This document shows, piece by piece, positions 34,937 through 42,677 of a DNA stretch of 64,000 nucleotides. Below the pieces are notes generated by a model. It was not told the origin of the DNA. It saw nothing but the letters and a program-made list of their open reading frames with translations, and did not search any database. Both the position numbers and the translations under genes were made by a program. Every line of letters begins with the position of its first letter. Position 1 is the first letter of the stretch. Source of the DNA: Paludibacteraceae bacterium (GTDB taxonomy: Bacteria; Bacteroidota; Bacteroidia; Bacteroidales; Paludibacteraceae). The stretch covers positions 21,512 through 85,511 of the forward strand of contig JAFWXW010000018.1 of NCBI GenBank assembly GCA_017517845.1. The letters run 5' to 3'.

Positions 34937-35240
34937 TTATATCTCTCCCACACCCACAAAAAAAACGTGAGGCTTAGCATTATTGCTCGCTTCACGTTCT
35001 AAGGCCTTTCCACGTGCCTCGTAATCGAAACGAACAACGCTATAGCCTCACGCAAATATGTAATTCTACCTCACACCACACCCTTTTTTATCGGACACGG
35101 CATACCGCATCGCAACATTAGGCATAGTTTAGGCGTATATAAACTACAAATGTGAGGCATTTACGTTGCTTTGTTTTTGACTACGATTCTAATTGTGGAA
35201 AGTTCTAGAACGTCAAAACAAGCGTTGTAAACGCCTTTTT
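34937..35240. other. structured non-coding island, possibly with a gene remnant on the minus strand
   Basis: The 680 bases between the precursor peptide and the ORF6N gene hold no full gene. This part is visibly richer in GC than its surroundings and carries inverted repeats such as AACGTGA (34964-34970)/TCACGTT (34992-34998) and several GTGAGGC/GCCTCAC words. On the minus strand a 36-codon open frame without a start (35047 to stop 34937) reads RFDYEARGKALEREASNNAK and then PHVFF. It may be a decayed gene, a repeated mobile sequence or a structured RNA. Confidence 0.4.
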
Positions 35241-35421
35241 CTTAATATGTCTTTTGAAAATACCTACTAAATTCAGTAAATATTCAGCTTTATGATTGCA
35301 AATTTAATATATTTTTAGAAAAATCAAATATTAATTAATAAAAATTTCAATCGTTTTAAGTTGATGTTTACTTAACTCTATGAAATTCCCTTTTTTTCTC
35401 TTTTTTCTCGGGTCGGATTTG

Positions 35422-35453
35422 TTTGCAAATTCCTCACAAAACTATTACCTTTG
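35422..35453 (+). promoter_or_regulatory. promoter of the ORF6N gene
   Basis: TTTG (35422-35425) and TACCTTTG (35446-35453), 20 bases apart, match the Bacteroidetes -33/-7 consensus. The inferred leader to the ATG at 35525 is about 65 bases. Confidence 0.7.
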
Positions 35454-35524
35454 TATTGCTCTTAAGGCCTGGAGAGCATGTGAATAATTAACCTAGATTA
35501 TCAACCTCTTAATTTTTAATCGTT

Positions 35525-36007
35525 ATGAGTAAAAAATTAAAATCGTCATGCAACGATGCGTTGCAAACAAATCAAAATCCTTTAGAAAATATAGAAAATC
35601 TTATCCTTAACATCAGAGGTAAGCAGGTGATGCTCGACCGCGACTTGGCACGCCTATATGGTGTGGAAACAAAAGTCCTTAATCAAGCTGTGAAACGAAA
35701 TATTGAAAGGTTCCCTGAACGTTTTATGTTTCAATTGACAGATACTGAGTTGATTAAACTGGTCACAATTTGTGACCACCTCAAAGATTTGAGATTTTCA
35801 TATCAGAACCCATATGCTTTTACCGAACATGGTGTAACAATGTTGGCTAGTGTTCTTAAGAGTGATATAGCCCACGATAGGTTTTTAATAATTGATGACA
35901 AAGTTTATCATGTAGGAGCATCTATAAAAGACCTCGGCAAGAAACTTTGTGCCATTTCATTACTTTCTTGCATCAACGCAGATGAAATGATAAATAGAAT
36001 TCAATAA
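35525..36007 (+). CDS. ORF6N-domain protein with internal deletion
   Basis: The 160-residue product has the ORF6N domain (about residues 22-115: ILNIRGKQVMLDRDLARLYG, VETKVLNQAVKRNIERFPERF, NPYAFTEHGVTMLASVL), a DNA-binding-type domain of phage and mobile-element regulators. Right after LASVLKSDIA the sequence jumps to HDRFLIIDDKVYHVGASIKD, which in full-length relatives is a C-terminal block more than 100 residues further on. The frame is intact across the joint. The protein may be a dominant-negative or dead derivative. It has its own good promoter. Confidence 0.8.
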   Translation: MSKKLKSSCNDALQTNQNPLENIENLILNIRGKQVMLDRDLARLYGVETKVLNQAVKRNIERFPERFMFQLTDTELIKLVTICDHLKDLRFSYQNPYAFTEHGVTMLASVLKSDIAHDRFLIIDDKVYHVGASIKDLGKKLCAISLLSCINADEMINRIQ

Positions 36008-36103
36008 ATTAATGCACTAACAAAGGCACAAAAAAAACCGGATTCTTCACCAGCATTTAATATCTGGGAGAGGAACTACCGGGACTGCACTGCAAAATTA
36101 TAA
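36008..36103 (+). pseudogene. possible remnant of a REP-associated tyrosine transposase
   Basis: In frame after the ORF6N stop, 31 codons read ALTKAQKKPDSSPAFN, IWERNYRD, and CTAKL before a stop. The block IWERNYRD resembles the W-x-RNYY/H...I segment near the end of REP-type (Y1, IS200-like) transposases of Bacteroidetes. No start, no catalytic HUH or Tyr is left. It is too short for certainty. Confidence 0.35.
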
Positions 36104-36116
36104 ATTTTATGAAATA

Positions 36117-36140
36117 TAACAAAGAATTCATCAAAGTTAT
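36117..36140. repeat. 24-base direct repeat, left copy, flanking the AbiE module
   Basis: It begins TAACAAAGAATTCATCAAAG. The right copy at 37987-38010 differs at one position. The pair encloses promoter, abiEi and abiEii. Confidence 0.8.
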
Positions 36141-36227
36141 CAAAGGTAAAAGATGAAGTAGAAAGACACAAAAATTAGTTATTCTACACCATAGGTTTAG
36201 TTTAGACGAATAAAAACAACCATTTTC

Positions 36228-36258
36228 ATTGTAGTTACCAAGAAATACATTATCTTTG
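36228..36258 (+). promoter_or_regulatory. promoter of the abiE operon
   Basis: ATTG (36228-36231) and TATCTTTG (36251-36258), 19 bases apart, fit the Bacteroidetes promoter pattern. The ATG of abiEi is 29 bases after the -7 element. Confidence 0.65.
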
Positions 36259-36287
36259 TAGTTAAACTTAATCGCTTAATATAAACT

Positions 36288-37052
36288 ATGAGTTTAGAAT
36301 ATCAAAGTAAATTAAACAGATTACTTGTAATAGGCAAGAAAAATGGATTATTCTTCTCTGAATGGCTAAGAAAGAATGGTTACTCAGATCAGTTGATAAG
36401 AAGATATAGACAATCTGGATGGCTCGCTACTTTGGATAAGGGGGTAATGTATCGTACAGGAGATACATTATCATCATTTGCTGCATTGTCTTGTTACAAT
36501 GAACAGTTAAATAAAAAGGTAAGAGTGGCTGCACATTCGGCATTGGAACTTTTCGGATTTAATCATTATGTTCCGATGGGAAAGCCTTCGCTTATGGTAG
36601 CCTATCATAATTCTAATATACCTAAATGGATGACAAATGATTCTTTTGATAGAAAATTCAAACCATTTAGCACTAAAATGATTGAAGTTTCACAAACCAG
36701 TATCGTACAGATGGAAGGTGTTGATGTTTTGGTATCTTCTCCAGAACAAGCTTTTATGGAATGCTTGCTTTTGACTCCAGAACAATATAATTATATGGAC
36801 TTATACTATATAATGGAACAATTAACCTCATTGCGTGCCGATGTGGTGCAAACACTTCTTGAAAATATCAACAATCAACGAGTTAAAAGAGTGTTCCTAT
36901 ATATGGCTGAAAAAGCAGGACATTATTGGTTTGATATGCTTAATATAGATAAAATAAATCTCGGCACATCCAAACAGCAATTAGTAGAAAATGGTGTGTA
37001 TATAAAGAAGTATAGAATAACAGTACCTAAAGAATTGAACGAATATGAATAA
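36288..37052 (+). CDS. abiEi: AbiEi-type antitoxin/repressor of a type IV toxin-antitoxin system
   Basis: This 254-residue protein has an N-terminal winged-helix region (GKKNGLFFSEWLRKNGYSDQ then LIRRYRQSGWLATL) and the AbiEi antitoxin domain behind it (RVAAHSALELFGFNHYVPMG, VSSPEQAFMECLL). AbiEi proteins repress their own operon and neutralise the AbiEii nucleotidyltransferase. The stop overlaps the toxin start by 8 bases. The pair lies between direct repeats, with ORF6N and transposase remnants beside it. Confidence 0.85.
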   Translation: MSLEYQSKLNRLLVIGKKNGLFFSEWLRKNGYSDQLIRRYRQSGWLATLDKGVMYRTGDTLSSFAALSCYNEQLNKKVRVAAHSALELFGFNHYVPMGKPSLMVAYHNSNIPKWMTNDSFDRKFKPFSTKMIEVSQTSIVQMEGVDVLVSSPEQAFMECLLLTPEQYNYMDLYYIMEQLTSLRADVVQTLLENINNQRVKRVFLYMAEKAGHYWFDMLNIDKINLGTSKQQLVENGVYIKKYRITVPKELNEYE

Positions 37053-37947
37053 TCTATACAAGAAACAAGTAGCTCTTTTGATACGCATTATGCCATCTGT
37101 TTATCGTATCAAAGATTTTGCGGTTCATGGAGGAACAGCCATTAATCTATTTCATAAGAATATGCCACGTTACTCTGTGGATATTGACTTAACTTACATT
37201 CCAATACAGGAAAGAGAAGAGAGTTTGAAAACAATTAACGAACATCTTAAAACTCTTAAAGCCAATATAGAAAAGTCTATTCCAGGCATTAACATCATAC
37301 CAAAGTATGATGTTTGGAAACTGCAATGTACACTCAACGGAGCAACCGTTAAGATTGAGGTCAATGGCACAAAAAGAGGAATAATCGGATTGACTGAAGA
37401 TAAGATGTTGTGTGATAAGGCTCAGCAAGAATTCAGTATGGCATGTAAAGCTCGTACTGTTTCATATTCACAATTATACGGTGGTAAGATAACTGCTGCA
37501 TTGAGTCGCCAACATCCACGAGATTTGTTTGATTGCAAGTATATGGAAATATCATCTTTCGATGATGTGAAAGATGGTTTTATGTTGTGCCTACTCGGTA
37601 GTGATAAACCCATAATTGAATCTCTTCAACCTAATAATATAGACCAAACAGATGCCCTGGAAAATCAATTTAAGGGTATGTCCAATGTCGAATTCAGTTA
37701 TACCGATTATGAAGAAGCAAGAGTAAACCTTATTGCACAAGTCAACGCCGCATTCACAGAAACAGATAAAGACTTTATTTTGTCTTTTGAAAAAGGCACA
37801 CCCGAGTGGAACAAGTGCAGTGCAGGGGATTTGAGTTGCTACCCATCTGTCAAGTGGAAGTTGCAAAACATCTTCAAACTAAAAGAGACCAACCCTCAGA
37901 AGTACCAACAAGGCATTGAGCGATTGAAAAAATTCTTTGGGAAATAA
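37045..37947 (+). CDS. abiEii: AbiEii-type nucleotidyltransferase toxin
   Basis: This 300-residue protein carries the AbiEii/DUF1814 nucleotidyltransferase signature: FAVHGGTAINLFH followed by RYSVDIDLTY (GG...DxD), then KIEVNGTKRG and a late YGGKITAALSRQHPRDLFD. Members block growth, in some cases by adding nucleotides to tRNA acceptor ends, and can cause abortive infection. Reading frame and length are intact, so the system may be active. It is followed by palindromes rather than a classical terminator. Confidence 0.87.
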   Translation: MNNLYKKQVALLIRIMPSVYRIKDFAVHGGTAINLFHKNMPRYSVDIDLTYIPIQEREESLKTINEHLKTLKANIEKSIPGINIIPKYDVWKLQCTLNGATVKIEVNGTKRGIIGLTEDKMLCDKAQQEFSMACKARTVSYSQLYGGKITAALSRQHPRDLFDCKYMEISSFDDVKDGFMLCLLGSDKPIIESLQPNNIDQTDALENQFKGMSNVEFSYTDYEEARVNLIAQVNAAFTETDKDFILSFEKGTPEWNKCSAGDLSCYPSVKWKLQNIFKLKETNPQKYQQGIERLKKFFGK

Positions 37948-37986
37948 TTTCTTCGCATTTGTACTTATATTTGGCATATTGAGTGA

Positions 37987-38010
37987 TAACAAAGAATTCA
38001 TCAAAATTAT
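37987..38010. repeat. 24-base direct repeat, right copy, flanking the AbiE module
   Basis: Twenty-three of 24 bases equal the copy at 36117-36140 (G to A at one position). It starts 39 bases after the abiEii stop. Confidence 0.8.
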
Positions 38011-38077
38011 GAACACGCGTGTTCACAATTTTAATTGGTCACACGTTAGGCGTATTTTGGCAAGTCACTTGCCAAAT
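38003..38077. repeat. two adjacent perfect or near-perfect palindromes after abiEii
   Basis: 38003-38032 is a 30-base near-perfect palindrome centred on ACACG/CGTGT with AAAATT and AATTTT at its ends. 38057-38077 is TTTGGCAAGT, C, ACTTGCCAAA. Neither is followed by a T-run on the plus strand, so they look more like protein-binding or recombination sites than terminators. Confidence 0.6.
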
Positions 38078-38147
38078 TAGAGAAAGAAGGAGAAAAAGCC
38101 AACCACGACTGCTACATTTTTTTGTTAACAAATCTCTCTTATGTTTT

Positions 38148-38177
38148 TTTGCAATAAATAAAAAAATCACTACATTT
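38148..38177 (+). promoter_or_regulatory. dnaX promoter
   Basis: TTTG (38148-38151) and TACATTTG (38170-38177) with an 18-base spacer; the dnaX ATG is 28 bases further on. Confidence 0.7.
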
Positions 38178-38205
38178 GCGATAACAAAAATTTAAGCAAG
38201 AGTCA

Positions 38206-39318
38206 ATGGAAAATTTTATAGTATCAGCTAGAAAGTATCGTCCTACCACCTTTGATATGGTTGTGGGCCAATCTTCTTTGGTTACTACCCTAAAAAATGC
38301 CATTGAATCTAAAAAAATAGCACACGCTTACCTTTTCTGCGGACCACGAGGTGTGGGAAAAACCACCACTGCCCGCATATTGGCAAAAGCCATAAACTGC
38401 ACAGAAACCTCATCAAGTGAACCTTGCAACAAGTGCGAATCTTGCATTGCATTCAACGAGGGTCGCTCATACAACATTCACGAGCTAGATGCAGCATCAA
38501 ACAACAGTGTTGAAAACATACGTGAACTTGTTGATCAAGTACGCATACCACCTCAAATGGGTTCGTATAGCGTATATATCATCGACGAGGTGCACATGTT
38601 ATCTCAAGCAGCATTCAACGCATTCCTTAAAACACTAGAAGAACCACCTTCATATGCCATTTTTATACTTGCAACTACCGAAAAGAACAAGATTCTTCCT
38701 ACTATTCTTTCTCGTTGCCAAGTGTATGATTTCAACCGCATTAGCGTAAACGATACTGTAAATCACCTAAAAAGTATATCAGAAAAAGAAGGTATCACAG
38801 CAGAAGAAGATGCACTCAACGTGATTGCTGTGAAGTCCGACGGTGGTATGCGTGATGCACTTTCCACATTTGACCAGGTGGTAAGTTTCTGCGGCAAAAA
38901 CATTACATACAAAGATGTTGTAGAAAATCTAAATATCCTAGATTACGATTATTACTTTAAACTAACTCAAAACTGCTTTGAAATGCAAATTTCACCTGCA
39001 CTCATTCTTATCAATGAGATTTTGAGCAAAGGTTTTGAAGTAGGCAATATCATATCAGGGCTTTTGGAGCATACTCGCGACCTATTAGTTAGTAAAAATC
39101 CAGAAACTGCAAGTCTGCTTAATGTAGGTGCAGGAATCAGAGAAAAATACCTAAAACAAGCAGAAAGCATACCACAAGATTTCTTACTTGACACATTGGA
39201 ACTTTGTAATCAAGCAGAGCTTGAATATAAACAAAGTAAAAACAAAAGACTTCTTCTAGAACTTCTTATCATCCGTATGTGCCAACTTATGGATGTAAAA
39301 AAAAAAGTAAATTCTTAA
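38206..39318 (+). CDS. dnaX: DNA polymerase III subunit gamma/tau (short, gamma-like product)
   Basis: The 370-residue frame holds the clamp-loader ATPase domains I-III: Walker A CGPRGVGKTTTARIL (about residues 45-58), the zinc module CNKCESC, Walker B IIDEVHMLSQAAFNAFLK, the sensor region ATTEKNKILPTILSRCQ, and a helical collar to about residue 365. It ends just after an A10 tract (39297-39306) with VKKKVNS. The normal tau extension is present immediately downstream in the -1 frame. The short form alone would be a functional gamma-type clamp-loader subunit. Confidence 0.92.
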   Translation: MENFIVSARKYRPTTFDMVVGQSSLVTTLKNAIESKKIAHAYLFCGPRGVGKTTTARILAKAINCTETSSSEPCNKCESCIAFNEGRSYNIHELDAASNNSVENIRELVDQVRIPPQMGSYSVYIIDEVHMLSQAAFNAFLKTLEEPPSYAIFILATTEKNKILPTILSRCQVYDFNRISVNDTVNHLKSISEKEGITAEEDALNVIAVKSDGGMRDALSTFDQVVSFCGKNITYKDVVENLNILDYDYYFKLTQNCFEMQISPALILINEILSKGFEVGNIISGLLEHTRDLLVSKNPETASLLNVGAGIREKYLKQAESIPQDFLLDTLELCNQAELEYKQSKNKRLLLELLIIRMCQLMDVKKKVNS

Positions 39319-39911
39319 AGAAGAAGAACAAACCTTCCATTCTTCCATTCTTTTCTGTTAGTACAGTTACAGCCAAACCTGCACAGGTTCAGCCAGTCCC
39401 TGTTACAACTACACCAAAAACAGAAACTGCTAGTATTTCCACAAGAAAAACCACTATAATAAATAGTGAAAACAAAAGCAAACTGAGCAAATTATTATTA
39501 GGAAGAAATGGAAATTCACAAGAAAATAATTCTTCCAACCTAAATAAATTAAGAGACAACTCCTTCACTACAGAGCAGTTAGCCTCTTCGTGGTTATCAT
39601 TCTCCAAAAGGATTCCAGAATTACCAGATATACATTATATCTTCAACAAAGAACCAGAAATAAACGGCACAGAAGTTAAAGTTGTAGTTACTAGTAGTAT
39701 TGTAGAAAATAAACTACAAGAGAATATGCAGCTGTTAAAACAACACCTATGTAACGATGTAAAAAATGATTACATAAATGTTGTTATAGAACTAGACAAA
39801 TCTGCTGCTAACAATTTAAGCCTTACCCCTAAGGATAAGGCTAGACTTATGAATGAGAAAAATCCATATCTTATGACAATGTTCAAGGAGTGGAAGTTGA
39901 AGTTATATTAA
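39306..39911 (+). CDS. dnaX: tau-specific C-terminal part of DnaX in the -1 frame
   Basis: Reading one base back at the end of the A10 tract continues as SKFLKKKNKPSILPFF, a Thr/Pro/Ser linker (VQPVPVTTTPKTETAS), and a folded-looking C-terminal domain (ASSWLSFSKRIPELPD ... LTPKDKARLMNEKNPYL) resembling the C-terminal region of Bacteroidetes DnaX. There is no own start signal of note; an in-frame ATG at 39279 lies before the tract. Joined to the first part it gives a protein of about 568 residues, close to the usual full length. It overlaps rsmE (convergent) by 9 bases. Confidence 0.8.
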   Translation, partial: SKFLKKKNKPSILPFFSVSTVTAKPAQVQPVPVTTTPKTETASISTRKTTIINSENKSKLSKLLLGRNGNSQENNSSNLNKLRDNSFTTEQLASSWLSFSKRIPELPDIHYIFNKEPEINGTEVKVVVTSSIVENKLQENMQLLKQHLCNDVKNDYINVVIELDKSAANNLSLTPKDKARLMNEKNPYLMTMFKEWKLKLY

Positions 39912-40607
39912 CTCATTAATTAACGCAACTGTTGCACACGAATATAGAGCTGCAGTTTCTACTCTGAGTCTATTCTCTCCCAAACTTACTGGAACAAAAC
40001 CTTTTTCTATTGCCAACTCCACCTCTTCTTCACTAAAATCGCCTTCTGGACCTATCAATATAAGCACTTCCTTACCTGCTTGAACTGTACGGGAAAGCAG
40101 TTTCTTATCTGCCTCATGGCAATGTGCTATAAACTTTTGGTCTGCAGAAGCATTTTTAAGAAAGTCTTTTATACTCTGAGGTTCATTTAGTTTGGTCAAA
40201 AAAGGCTGAATAGACTGCTTCATAGCAGAGACCAAAATCTTCTCCAATCTTTCATTCTTGAGCACCTTTCTCTCAGAAAATCTACAAAAGATAGGACTAA
40301 TTTCATCTATTCCTATTTCTGTTGCCTTTTCTACAAACCATTCCAAACGGTCCATATTTTTTGTAGGTGCTATCGCAATATGCAACCTATAATCCCTACC
40401 CTTAGATTCTTGTTTAAGTTCCAAAGAGTTAAGGATACACCCCTTTGCATCTGCCACAGAAATAGTAGCATAAAATGTTTTTCCTTTCCCATCCAATACC
40501 ACTATAGTATCACCAGCAGCAAGACGCAACACCTTCACTGCATGATGAGATTCCTCAGCTGGCAAACTTGGATTAGTTTCTATATCAGGAGCATAAAACT
40601 GATGCAT
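39903..40607 (-). CDS. rsmE: 16S rRNA (uracil1498-N3)-methyltransferase RsmE
   Basis: This 234-residue SPOUT methyltransferase modifies U1498 in the ribosomal decoding centre. An N-terminal PUA-like part (SHHAVKVLRLAAGDTIVVLDG) is followed by the SPOUT knot with ILIGPEGDFSEEEVELAIEKG and LGENRLRVETAALYS, the family's SAM-binding blocks. It lies 3 bases after mtnN in the same direction and overlaps the dnaX tail at its stop. Confidence 0.94.
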   Translation of the reverse strand: MHQFYAPDIETNPSLPAEESHHAVKVLRLAAGDTIVVLDGKGKTFYATISVADAKGCILNSLELKQESKGRDYRLHIAIAPTKNMDRLEWFVEKATEIGIDEISPIFCRFSERKVLKNERLEKILVSAMKQSIQPFLTKLNEPQSIKDFLKNASADQKFIAHCHEADKKLLSRTVQAGKEVLILIGPEGDFSEEEVELAIEKGFVPVSLGENRLRVETAALYSCATVALINELI

Positions 40608-40610
40608 AAT

Positions 40611-41246
40611 TTATAATGCTTGTAAAATATTTTTTAATAATTCAAAATTCTTTCCTGGAGCATCATTCCAGAAATTTGCATATTGCTCTGCATGATATTC
40701 TACCCAAGGCGTATCACTTATTATTCTTAGACTCACAAAAGGTTTATTTCTTTTTGCACACACATGAGCGATAGCATTAGACTCCATATCCACAAACAGT
40801 GCCTCTGGAAATTTTTCCTTAATCTTAAAAAGTTCTTCTTTGGTGGTAATAAATTGGTCTCCAGTACAACCAAGTCCCAGTTTAATATCATTTCGGCATT
40901 CTGCCAATGTTTTTACCACATCAATAACCCTTGCATCACCAGAAATAAACTTCTCAAAGCCAAGTTCTTTTAAGTGATCAGACACTTCACCTGCATAGAA
41001 ATCATGATAACAAGTTTGAGTTCCTATAACCAAGTCGGCTACACTTAGGCAAGAGTCTATTCCTCCTGCTACTCCACTATTTATGACTAAATCTGGATTA
41101 AAATCATTTATAAGTTCTATAGCAGAGATAGCTGCATTTACCTTGCCTATCCCGCTACGAACTATTTTTATTTCATGTTGTGGGAACTCAATACCCTGGA
41201 GCAATTCATACTCCTTACTCATTGCCACAATTATTCCTATCTTCAT
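40611..41246 (-). CDS. mtnN: 5'-methylthioadenosine/S-adenosylhomocysteine nucleosidase
   Basis: This 211-residue PNP-fold nucleosidase cleaves adenine from MTA and SAH. It starts MKIGIIVAMSKEYELL, has VINSGVAGGIDSCLSV, the Phe/Glu-Met-Glu active-site block FVDMESNAIAHVC, and RIISDTPWVEY with the catalytic Asp. It leads a two-gene unit with rsmE, whose product makes SAH. Confidence 0.92.
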   Translation of the reverse strand: MKIGIIVAMSKEYELLQGIEFPQHEIKIVRSGIGKVNAAISAIELINDFNPDLVINSGVAGGIDSCLSVADLVIGTQTCYHDFYAGEVSDHLKELGFEKFISGDARVIDVVKTLAECRNDIKLGLGCTGDQFITTKEELFKIKEKFPEALFVDMESNAIAHVCAKRNKPFVSLRIISDTPWVEYHAEQYANFWNDAPGKNFELLKNILQAL

Positions 41247-41319
41247 ATTCTTATAAATTTAGTTCAACAAATATAAATTATATTTTAGATGAGGGATTTC
41301 TAGGCGTCCCCATTTAAAA

Positions 41320-42675
41320 TCATTTTATGAAAGTTGCGAAGGCTTTATATGTCATATACACATCCATCTTCGATACCACCTCGTATGGAGCATGCATAGA
41401 AAGCACAGGCACACCCACATCTACAACATCTACATTTAGGTTAGCGATATAAGCAGCCACAGTACCACCGCCACCTAAATCGACACGACCCAATTCTCCA
41501 GTCTGCCAAATTACGTTGTTTTTATCTAGTTTTGAATGAAGACCTGCAATAAATTCAGCATTAGCATCAGAAGAACCACTTTTGCCTCTAGCACCTGTAA
41601 ATTTGGTAATAACTACACCACGATTCATAAATGATGAGTTTGCAGCCTCAAATACATCTGAGAATGTTGGGTCATATGCAGAATTAACATCTGCAGAAAG
41701 ACATTGAGAATTTGAGAATACCACGCGAGGTTTAGCACCCAATGTTTCAGAAATATCTTCTATAAAATAACGCATATACGCAGATTCTAGACCTGTATTA
41801 CCCATGCTACCTATTTCTTCTTTGTCTGCCAATACCAAGATAGCTGTCTTTTTAGGATTTTCTAGTTCTAGGATAGCTTGAAGTGCAGTATATGAACAAA
41901 CTCTATCATCATGTCCGTATGCACCTATCATACTGCGGTCTAAACCTACATCTTTTGATTTAAGAGCAGGAACAGCTTCTAGCTCTGCAGATAAGAAGTC
42001 TTTTTCACACCAACCATACTTATCATTAAGTAATTTCATCACTTGTTTTTTCACGGCATTCTCCTTGGAATCATCCAATGGCATAGAACCTACCAAAATA
42101 TTAAGTTCTTCCCCTCTAATAATCTCATTTGCAGCACGTTTCATTTGGTCTTGTGCCAAGTGAGGAAGTAGGTCTGTTACATAAAATACAGGGTCGTTTT
42201 CATCTTCACCTATGCATATTTCATGTTTTTCACCATTAGCAAGAATTACTACACCATGAAGAGAAAGAGGAATTGCCACCCATTGATATTTTTTTATTCC
42301 ACCATAATAATGAGTCTTGAAATATGCTATTTCATTTTTCTCAAACAATGGATTTTGCTTCAAATCCAAACGACAAGTATCTATATGAGCCGCCATTATA
42401 TTTACACCTTCGGCAATATCATCTGTACCTATCACAGCCAAAATCACAGATTTATTTCTGTTTAGATAATAAACTTTATCACCAGCTTTGAGTGCTTGTC
42501 CCCAAGTATATGGTTTGTAACCAGCAGCCTCAGCCACTCTCACTGCATACGCTGCAGACTCTCTTTCTGTTTTAGCCACATTCAAAAACTCTTTATACCC
42601 TTCTGAAAAGTCTAGAGCTATTTTTCTTTCTGCCTCATCTATACATAAGGCTACGTGTTTTGGTTCGTATAACAT
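41320..42675 (-). CDS. M18-family aminopeptidase
   Basis: This 451-residue zinc aminopeptidase of the aspartyl-aminopeptidase family (M18) has the co-catalytic metal motifs: IMAAHIDTCRLDL, GAYGHDDRVCSYTALQAIL, LVLADKEEIGSMGNTGLES, and SMHAPYEVVSKMD at the C-terminus. Members form large dodecamers and release acidic or hydrophobic N-terminal residues. Its start is 2 bases after the stop of cstA, a likely operon of peptide uptake and peptide breakdown. Confidence 0.88.
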   Translation of the reverse strand: MLYEPKHVALCIDEAERKIALDFSEGYKEFLNVAKTERESAAYAVRVAEAAGYKPYTWGQALKAGDKVYYLNRNKSVILAVIGTDDIAEGVNIMAAHIDTCRLDLKQNPLFEKNEIAYFKTHYYGGIKKYQWVAIPLSLHGVVILANGEKHEICIGEDENDPVFYVTDLLPHLAQDQMKRAANEIIRGEELNILVGSMPLDDSKENAVKKQVMKLLNDKYGWCEKDFLSAELEAVPALKSKDVGLDRSMIGAYGHDDRVCSYTALQAILELENPKKTAILVLADKEEIGSMGNTGLESAYMRYFIEDISETLGAKPRVVFSNSQCLSADVNSAYDPTFSDVFEAANSSFMNRGVVITKFTGARGKSGSSDANAEFIAGLHSKLDKNNVIWQTGELGRVDLGGGGTVAAYIANLNVDVVDVGVPVLSMHAPYEVVSKMDVYMTYKAFATFIK

Positions 42676-42677
42676 AA

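Noticed and set aside
38045-38051. GTTAGGC, which equals the core of an integron attC site
   Set aside because: No matching RYYYAAC box at the right distance with attC fold, no integrase, and only a single occurrence near a cassette-like unit.
39279-39911. The dnaX tail considered as an independent gene starting at 39279
   Set aside because: Its first codons read the dnaX sequence before the A tract in another frame, and the product joins naturally to the DnaX ATPase part.
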